This document shows, piece after piece, positions 5,155 to 8,955 of a DNA stretch of 8,955 nucleotides (positions within the stretch are counted from its first letter, which is position 1; each line of letters opens with the position of its first letter). The position numbers and the translations under genes are program-made. Under the pieces are notes generated by a model. That model had not been told where the DNA came from. It made no database searches and was given only the letters and a program-made list of their open reading frames with translations. Source of the DNA: XYC2-FULL-41-22 sp041666465. GTDB lineage: Bacteria > Patescibacteriota > Gracilibacteria > UBA1369 > UBA12470. The DNA lies in assembly GCA_041666465.1 (NCBI GenBank), contig JBAYGX010000060.1, positions 1 through 8,955 on the forward strand, read 5' to 3'.

Positions 5155-5379
5155 TCATATTAAGTCTTTGATATCTTCTTCTGGGAGATAAAGTAGGATT
5201 ATGCCTATTGCTACCGATACTATACTGCTTAGAACATCATTGTTTGGAAATAAGTATATATCTGCTAAGTGCCAAAGTCCTCTCCAGGCCATTACGACCC
5301 CTGACAGTACCACTAGGTCTATGAAGAAATGTTTTGGTGGTTTTAGTGAGATTTTGTTCTTTTTATGGAAGAAGAGCAT
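5155..5379 (-). CDS. Small two-helix membrane protein (74 aa)
   Basis: Basic N-terminus (MLFFHKKNKISLKPPKH), hydrophobic helix at about 18-33, a loop with the distinctive AWRGLWHLADIYLFPN (31-46), a second helix at about 50-66, and an acidic tail (PEEDIKDLI). The positive N-terminus suggests the N-terminus faces the cytoplasm and, with two helices, so does the C-terminus. The sequence looks like a real conserved small membrane protein, and I have a sense of similar ones in Patescibacteria, but I cannot name a function. The TGA stop is 8 nt before the 5' end of the CAU tRNA, so the tRNA is likely cut from a shared transcript. The ATG at 5379 has no Shine-Dalgarno sequence and no clear promoter was found. 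Confidence 0.7.
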   Translation of the reverse strand: MLFFHKKNKISLKPPKHFFIDLVVLSGVVMAWRGLWHLADIYLFPNNDVLSSIVSVAIGIILLYLPEEDIKDLI

Positions 5380-5428
5380 TGATAGGATTTAGGCTATAGG
5401 ACTTTAGGTGCCTAGTGGAGAATAAGGA

Positions 5429-5524
5429 GTTTCGCTTGCGCGAAACGACTTATAGTAGAGGCCGTCCGGTCGCCTGTGGCGACCTACCGGCTTATAACAT
5501 GGGCCGTTCGTTTCGCTACCGGCC
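5429..5524 (-). repeat. Palindromic repeat module, copy 3 (array after tRNA-fMet)
   Basis: In plus coordinates: hairpin A GTTTCGC (5429-5435)/GCGAAAC (5440-5446), GCAA loop on the minus strand; linker ACTTATAGTA (5448-5457); hairpin B GCCG (5461-5464)/CGGC (5488-5491) with an inner stem GGTCGCC/GGCGACC; short linker TTATAAC (5492-5498); second hairpin B GGCCG (5502-5506)/CGGCC (5520-5524). The array begins 2 nt after the tRNA CCA. Against copy 2, the hairpin A stem has a T-A pair replaced by C-G, a compensatory change. Confidence 0.7.
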
Positions 5525-5526
5525 TT

Positions 5527-5601
5527 TGGTTGCGGGGGGTGGATTCGAACCACCGACCTCCGGGTTATGAGCCCGACGAGCTGCCACTGCTCTACCCCGC
5601 G
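5527..5601 (-). tRNA. Initiator tRNA-fMet (CAU)
   Basis: A 75-nt tRNA with encoded CCA (5529-5527). Initiator marks are the C1-A72 mismatch in the acceptor (CGCGGGG/CCCCGCA) and three G-C pairs in the anticodon stem (GGG-CTCATAA-CCC). T arm GGTGG-TTCGAAT-CCACC. The D loop is short (AGTGGCA). No other tRNA overlaps it, and a palindromic array follows its 3' end. Confidence 0.93.
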
Positions 5602-5667
5602 ACGATAATTTCAAAGTAGCGGGTTATATTTAACATAATTAAGAGGTTATAGCAAAGATAAAGAAGT

Positions 5668-5695
5668 TTATAGCTTGTAGCTTATAGTTTGTAGT
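5668..5695 (+). repeat. Two-copy 14-bp tandem repeat
   Basis: TTATAGCTTGTAGC followed by TTATAGTTTGTAGT, 12 of 14 identical. It lies upstream of tRNA-fMet. No function is evident. Confidence 0.5.
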
Positions 5696-5747
5696 GTTTT
5701 TATTTTGGATTATTTTTTAGACTTTTTCGTTGTTGCTGTTCAATAGG

Positions 5748-5873
5748 GATTTGCTCGATTTTTTGCGAAATAAGTCAATTCGCTTGCGCTCAATTTCCTT
5801 ATTTCTTAAAAATCGTCGTTCGCTCTCGGAAGCCTCACGGAGTTCAGCTTCCTATCGCTACCGAACGCAAATC
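5748..5873. repeat. 126-bp nested palindrome (three-way-junction fold)
   Basis: This fills most of the gene-free 5602-5880. Outer stem GATTTGC (5748-5754)/GCAAATC (5867-5873). Arm 1: CGATTTTT (5756-5763)/AAAAATCG (5808-5815), enclosing GAAATAAG (5767-5774)/CTTATTTC (5798-5805). Arm 2: CGTTCG (5817-5822)/CGAACG (5862-5867), enclosing GGAAGC (5828-5833)/GCTTCC (5847-5852). Arm 2 shares CGTTCGCT and CGCTACCG with the hairpin B repeats. There is no U-tract, so it is not a simple terminator. It starts 7 nt past the stop of the septum gene and may be its 3' UTR structure or a mobile or structural DNA repeat. Confidence 0.65.
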
Positions 5874-5880
5874 TCGTTAC

Positions 5881-6300
5881 TTAGTACTTAAACGGATTCT
5901 CTCCAAAGAAAAATTCCCACCATTTGTGTGGATTTGACCATGAATTGCGGAGGGCAAGTGTTTGTGATTCTTGATATTCTTCTTCTGAAACTTGATTTTC
6001 GCCGTCTGCACTTATTACTATTACTTTTTCTCCTTGATTAACGAGTCCGAGGTTTTCTTTAGCTATTTTTTCTATGTATTTATCCGAAGTGTAATACTGA
6101 TAACTCTCTATTTTATCTAGATTTTCCGTTTCGAGAGTTGTGTTTTTTTCTTGAAAATCTGCTATGTGTGAATCTATTTGATAGCTTTCGTAAATTGATA
6201 CCGTCAGGTTGTAAAGCATATAAGCTACTATTACGAATCCGACGACGATTATTATTCGTGCGATATTAAATGGTGAATTTTGTTCTAGTGGATTTGGCAT
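5881..6300 (-). CDS. DivIC/FtsB-like septum formation initiator
   Basis: A 139-residue single-pass membrane protein: short N-terminal tail, one helix at about 13-33, a coiled coil at about 38-66 (SHIADFQEKNTTLETEN), then KYIEKIAKENLGLVNQGEKVIVI at 74-96, the standard end of FtsB/DivIC proteins. In this family the extracytoplasmic coiled coil pairs with FtsL and DivIB/FtsQ in the divisome and activates septal wall synthesis. The C-terminus adds about 40 residues ending NPHKWWEFFFGENPFKY, an aromatic tail longer than in E. coli FtsB. It is transcribed divergently from murC, with 75 nt between the start codons; both serve the cell wall. No Shine-Dalgarno sequence is seen before the ATG at 6300. 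Confidence 0.85.
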   Translation of the reverse strand: MPNPLEQNSPFNIARIIIVVGFVIVAYMLYNLTVSIYESYQIDSHIADFQEKNTTLETENLDKIESYQYYTSDKYIEKIAKENLGLVNQGEKVIVISADGENQVSEEEYQESQTLALRNSWSNPHKWWEFFFGENPFKY

Positions 6301-6337
6301 GTATTTTTATTTTCTACTGTAAAAATTTACCATATAT

Positions 6338-6353
6338 TTTTGCATTCGCAAAA
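6338..6353. repeat. Hairpin A-like palindrome in the murC promoter
   Basis: TTTTGC (6338-6343), loop ATTC, GCAAAA (6348-6353). On the minus strand the loop reads GAAT, as in the hairpin A of module copy 1. It overlaps the -35 box of murC, so it could be an operator or a stray repeat unit. Confidence 0.5.
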
Positions 6354-6368
6354 CAGACTTGATAGTAT
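6340..6368 (+). promoter_or_regulatory. murC promoter
   Basis: TTGCAT (6340-6345), 17-nt spacer, TAGTAT (6363-6368). The start site falls at 6375-6376, the A of the murC ATG or the base before it, so the mRNA is predicted to be leaderless. Confidence 0.65.
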
Positions 6369-6375
6369 TGTTTTG

Positions 6376-7770
6376 ATGAATGAACTTATCGAACAAATAA
6401 AATTTAAGGATCTTAAGAAAGTATTTTTCGTTGGTATTGCCGGGCGAGGTGTTAGTGCGCTTGCCAGAATACTTAAAGGTAGGGGAATCGAATGTGTTGG
6501 ATCGGACAGAGAAGATTCCGCTTATATGGATGATCTTAGGTCGGAAGGATTGGTTTGTTTGGTTGGGCATAAAGCTGAGTATGTTCCCGATGATATAGAT
6601 TTGATGGTTGTTACTTTTGCTGTTACTAGTGATAACCCCGAATGGACTCGTGCTCGTGAGTTGGGGGTTCCTGTTTTGACTTATCCCGAGGGACTTGGTG
6701 TGCTTTCGCGTGAATATACGACAATTGCTATTACCGGTGCGCATGGGAAAACTACAACTACATTATTGACCGCTTTGGGGATGATTAACGGGGGTCTTGA
6801 TCCTTCATGTGTTCTTGGAGCTCCTGTTCCTGAATTTGGAGGTAAAAATTGCCGTGTCGGTAAGAGTAATTATGCGATTATAGAATCTTGCGAATACAGG
6901 AGAGCTTTTCTTAATATAAAAGCTCAAATTGTTGTGATTATGAATGTCGATTGGGAGCATATGGATTATTACAAAACCGAGGCGGATTTTATTGAGGCTT
7001 TTCGAGAGCTTGTCAGGCAAGTTCCCGCAAATGGGCTTATTGTCGCTCATATTGATGATAAGTGGACTCGTGAAGTGATAAAAGAAGCTAAATGTCCTGT
7101 TGTTACTTTTGGAGTGAGTGAAGAGGCTGATTATTTATTAAAAGATGGGAAAATGCTTTGGAATTCCGGGCGCGAGTTGGGAGAAATTAAAATTGGAGTT
7201 CCGGGGATTCATAATAAATTTAATGCGATGGCGGCTTTTGCTGTTTGCAGAGCGCTTGGTGTTGATATTGGAGTTCTGCTTAGAACTTCAGAAATGTTTC
7301 AAGGGACTTATAGAAGATTTCATTATGCCGGTAAGTCGAAATCCGGTGCGATGATTTATAATGATTATGCGCATCATCCGACTGAAGTGATGGCGACACT
7401 TCAAGCTGCTCGAGAAAAGTTTCCGGATAAACATATCGTGATGGCGATTCAGCCGCATCAATACAATAGGACTTGGCAATTATTACATAAATATGCGGTT
7501 GCTTTTAAAAATGCCAATTTGGTAATTGTGCCTAGTATTTACGAGGCACGAGATACGGAATTTGATAAGCAAGCTGTGTCACCAGCTTCGCTTGCCGCAG
7601 AGATAGAAAAGGGGAGTGGATGTAATGCTATTGATGGTAAAGGATTTGAAAATACCGTTCGGCTGATTAATGAACTTACGGATGAAAATAGTGTCGTTTT
7701 TTGTACTGGGAGCGGGGATGTGAATAAGTTGACGAAGATGGTGGTGGAGGAAGTAGCAAGTATGAAGTAG
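6376..7770 (+). CDS. murC: UDP-N-acetylmuramate--L-alanine ligase
   Basis: Cytoplasmic Mur ligase that adds L-Ala to UDP-MurNAc with ATP, the first peptide step of peptidoglycan synthesis. I take the ATG at 6376 (464 aa) over a TTG at 6340: the promoter's -10 box lies inside the longer version and the family starts just before the Rossmann motif. Motifs: GIAGRG at 20-25, ATP loop GAHGKTTTT at 121-129, NVDWEHMDYY at 190-199, PGIHNKFNA at 276-284, GTYRRFHYAG at 310-319, NDYAHHPTEV at 329-338, QPHQYNRT at 359-366. Two departures from the usual MurC: ESCEYRRAF (170-178) in place of EADESDGSF, and QPHQYNRT for QPHRYTRT. These make it a divergent branch, so a related role such as the Mpl recycling ligase is not fully excluded, but the order and length fit MurC. 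It is divergent from the septum gene. Confidence 0.85.
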   Translation: MNELIEQIKFKDLKKVFFVGIAGRGVSALARILKGRGIECVGSDREDSAYMDDLRSEGLVCLVGHKAEYVPDDIDLMVVTFAVTSDNPEWTRARELGVPVLTYPEGLGVLSREYTTIAITGAHGKTTTTLLTALGMINGGLDPSCVLGAPVPEFGGKNCRVGKSNYAIIESCEYRRAFLNIKAQIVVIMNVDWEHMDYYKTEADFIEAFRELVRQVPANGLIVAHIDDKWTREVIKEAKCPVVTFGVSEEADYLLKDGKMLWNSGRELGEIKIGVPGIHNKFNAMAAFAVCRALGVDIGVLLRTSEMFQGTYRRFHYAGKSKSGAMIYNDYAHHPTEVMATLQAAREKFPDKHIVMAIQPHQYNRTWQLLHKYAVAFKNANLVIVPSIYEARDTEFDKQAVSPASLAAEIEKGSGCNAIDGKGFENTVRLINELTDENSVVFCTGSGDVNKLTKMVVEEVASMK

Positions 7771-7816
7771 TTAGTATTAAGGGGGAGAGAAGTCGCTTTT
7801 CTTGCTCTGTTTAAGC

Positions 7817-7926
7817 CAAGCAATCATAAAACTGCCGTATGGTTTCGTTATCAAAAGCCTCAAATAGCTCTGCTATTCTTTATGACAAAATAGCCTCTGT
7901 TTTTTATGCCATTTTATGATTGCTTG
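7817..7926. repeat. 110-bp element with 15-bp perfect terminal inverted repeats
   Basis: CAAGCAATCATAAAA (7817-7831) is the exact reverse complement of 7912-7926. Inside is a hairpin AATAGC-TCT-GCTATT (around 7863-7877) and a loose repeat of CAAAAGCCTC / CAAAATAGCCTC. It lies between the convergent murC and eamA ends. It may act as a bidirectional terminator, though the long spacing between the arms is unusual for one, or it may be a small non-autonomous mobile repeat. No obvious target duplication flanks it. Confidence 0.6.
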
Positions 7927-7929
7927 TCT

Positions 7930-8808
7930 CTATCCGAGTGTGCTAATTAATACAACTCCGGCAATCATTACGAGCGTACCCAATATGCGTTCTTTTATTT
8001 TAATTTCTTTAAAGATTTTCCAGCCCAGTATGACGCTGAAAAAAGCAGATGTGCGTTTTATCGCCAAAACATAAGATGCAAATGCCATTGTGTTGGCTAC
8101 GAAGTTGGAAGCGGATGTTATGAACATCAGAAATCCGATGAATAAAAGCATTGGGATGTTTTTCTTGATTTCTTGTAGGTTCAAGATATGTAGACTTTTT
8201 CTTTTTGTGATTAGCATTAATGCACTTAGTATAGCTCCTGAAATTGTCCATAATGCCAGATATGAATATGGATCCGATAGTCCGATTGCGTATTTGTCCA
8301 AAACGCCTCCTATCGAGAAAATCATTGCTGCCCCTATTGCAAGCAAACTGCCTTTTTCTTTTCCGATGGCTTTTATCGGTCCCAATATTCCATGTTTGCT
8401 TTCCGAAACGTTAAGCATATAGCTTCCTGTTGCAATCAGTAAAATTCCGGCGATGCCATATTTTGTTGGCAAATTTCCCATGACTATAAATTCAATGAGA
8501 ATCATTGGGATTGGAGTGAGTGCGAGAAATGGTGCTGTTAATGAGATTGGTGATATTTCAGAAGCTTTTGTTAAAAGTGCGTTTCCGATGACGAATCCGC
8601 AGGTTGCAATCAATGTTGCAATCAGGAATTTCGGATTATTGAAAGGCAGGGGTTTGAATTTGCAGATTAACAATAATAAAAATGGTATTGAAAAAACCGA
8701 CATCAGCCATGATGTTTCCAGTACACTTAATTTGTCTGTGAGTTTTTTGCCAACCGCAATCCGGCTTGCTTGTCCAACTGCGGAAATCATAGCTAAAGCT
8801 ATCCACAT
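7930..8808 (-). CDS. EamA-family (drug/metabolite superfamily) transporter
   Basis: A 292-residue inner-membrane protein with about ten hydrophobic helices in two EamA halves (roughly 1-130 and 150-292). The second half opens with GSLLAIGAAMIFSIGGVLDKYAI and ends with ILGTLVMIAGVVLISTLG, typical of the fold. The superfamily exports or takes up amino acids, nucleotide sugars, nucleosides or other small metabolites; no substrate can be read from sequence. The ATG at 8808 is 12 nt after the cysS stop, so the two genes are probably co-transcribed. No Shine-Dalgarno sequence is present, which suggests translational coupling or an SD-independent start. Confidence 0.85.
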   Translation of the reverse strand: MWIALAMISAVGQASRIAVGKKLTDKLSVLETSWLMSVFSIPFLLLLICKFKPLPFNNPKFLIATLIATCGFVIGNALLTKASEISPISLTAPFLALTPIPMILIEFIVMGNLPTKYGIAGILLIATGSYMLNVSESKHGILGPIKAIGKEKGSLLAIGAAMIFSIGGVLDKYAIGLSDPYSYLALWTISGAILSALMLITKRKSLHILNLQEIKKNIPMLLFIGFLMFITSASNFVANTMAFASYVLAIKRTSAFFSVILGWKIFKEIKIKERILGTLVMIAGVVLISTLG

Positions 8809-8820
8809 ATTTGCACTTTG

Positions 8821-8955
8821 TTATGCTTTCTTCCAAATTGTGCCTCCCGGAGTGTCTTCAAGAACTATCCCTTTTCCGTCCAGTAATTTTCTGATTTCAT
8901 CTGCACGAGCGAAGTCTTTATTTTTTCTCGCATTGTTTCTTTCAGTAATAAGGTT
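8821..8955 (-). CDS. cysS: Cysteinyl-tRNA synthetase, C-terminal fragment
   Basis: Only the last 44 residues are in the window; the rest lies beyond base 8955. They read ERNNARKNKDFARADEIRK, then LLDGKGIVLEDTPGGTIWKK and a final A. The R..ARxxKDFxxADxIRxxLxxxGIxLEDTxxGTxW pattern is the hallmark C-terminus of CysRS, the helical domain that helps recognise the tRNA. The catalytic domain cannot be checked here. The enzyme charges tRNA-Cys with cysteine and is probably the first gene of an operon with the EamA transporter. Confidence 0.9.
   Translation of the reverse strand, partial: NLITERNNARKNKDFARADEIRKLLDGKGIVLEDTPGGTIWKKA

Noticed and set aside
2076..5379. Alternative genetic code with TGA as glycine
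   Set aside because: TGA ends the zinc-ribbon, TrmB and 74-aa genes at sensible family lengths, and no conserved glycine is encoded by TGA.
4956..5524. A CRISPR array
   Set aside because: The repeated linkers are only about 10 nt, spacing is irregular, and the units between are palindromes rather than unique spacers.
6340..6375. TTG at 6340 as the murC start
   Set aside because: It falls on the predicted -35 box and would place the -10 box inside the gene; the added 12 residues have no family match.

Overview
The window looks like part of a small, AT-rich bacterial chromosome from the Candidate Phyla Radiation (Patescibacteria). The pointers are a 524-residue cysteine-rich zinc-ribbon protein of the kind common in those genomes, a TrmB-type regulator, a DivIC/FtsB-like protein with a C-terminal NPHKWWEFFFG tail, a divergent MurC, and genes without Shine-Dalgarno sequences. 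TGA acts as a normal stop (zinc-ribbon gene, TrmB gene, 74-residue gene), so this is not the code-25 Gracilibacteria/Absconditabacteria lineage. A Peregrinibacteria-like source is a guess. This assignment is recognition plus inference; no search was run.

Layout, left to right. 1-509: the 3' part of a MntP-type manganese exporter (+) and its terminator. 508-2079 (-): argG preceded by an elaborate leader. 2076-3650 (-): the zinc-ribbon protein. 3656-3816: divergent promoters and a palindromic repeat module. 3822-4565 (+): TrmB-type regulator. 4610-4918 (+): a small possible lipoprotein with its own promoter. 4956-5601: two CAU-anticodon tRNA genes (elongator Met or Ile2, and initiator fMet) on the minus strand, each followed within 2 nt by a palindromic repeat array, with a 74-residue membrane protein gene 8 nt upstream of the first tRNA. 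5602-5880: no gene, but a 126-bp nested palindrome. 5881-6300 (-): DivIC/FtsB-like septum protein, divergent from murC (6376-7770, +). 7817-7926: a large inverted repeat between convergent genes. 7930-8955 (-): an EamA transporter behind the 3' end of cysS, probably one operon.

The most interesting part is the 287 nt between the zinc-ribbon gene and argG. On the argG strand it reads: a good promoter (TTGACT-16-TACAAT), a 17-codon ORF starting at the predicted +1, an intrinsic terminator, a 23-codon ORF with six arginine codons in three RR doublets, a second intrinsic terminator, then argG. Each terminator has a perfect or near-perfect competing pairing with sequence in or just after its ORF. 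The first set has full 1:2, 2:3, 3:4 geometry like the trp attenuator. I read this as two ribosome-mediated attenuators in series, controlling arginine synthesis by the supply of charged Arg-tRNA. The sequence elements are directly visible; the mechanism is inference.

A second theme is a modular repeat family: variable hairpins joined by a conserved CTTATAATAA / TTATTATAAG linker. It occurs three times in the window, with compensatory changes in the stems.
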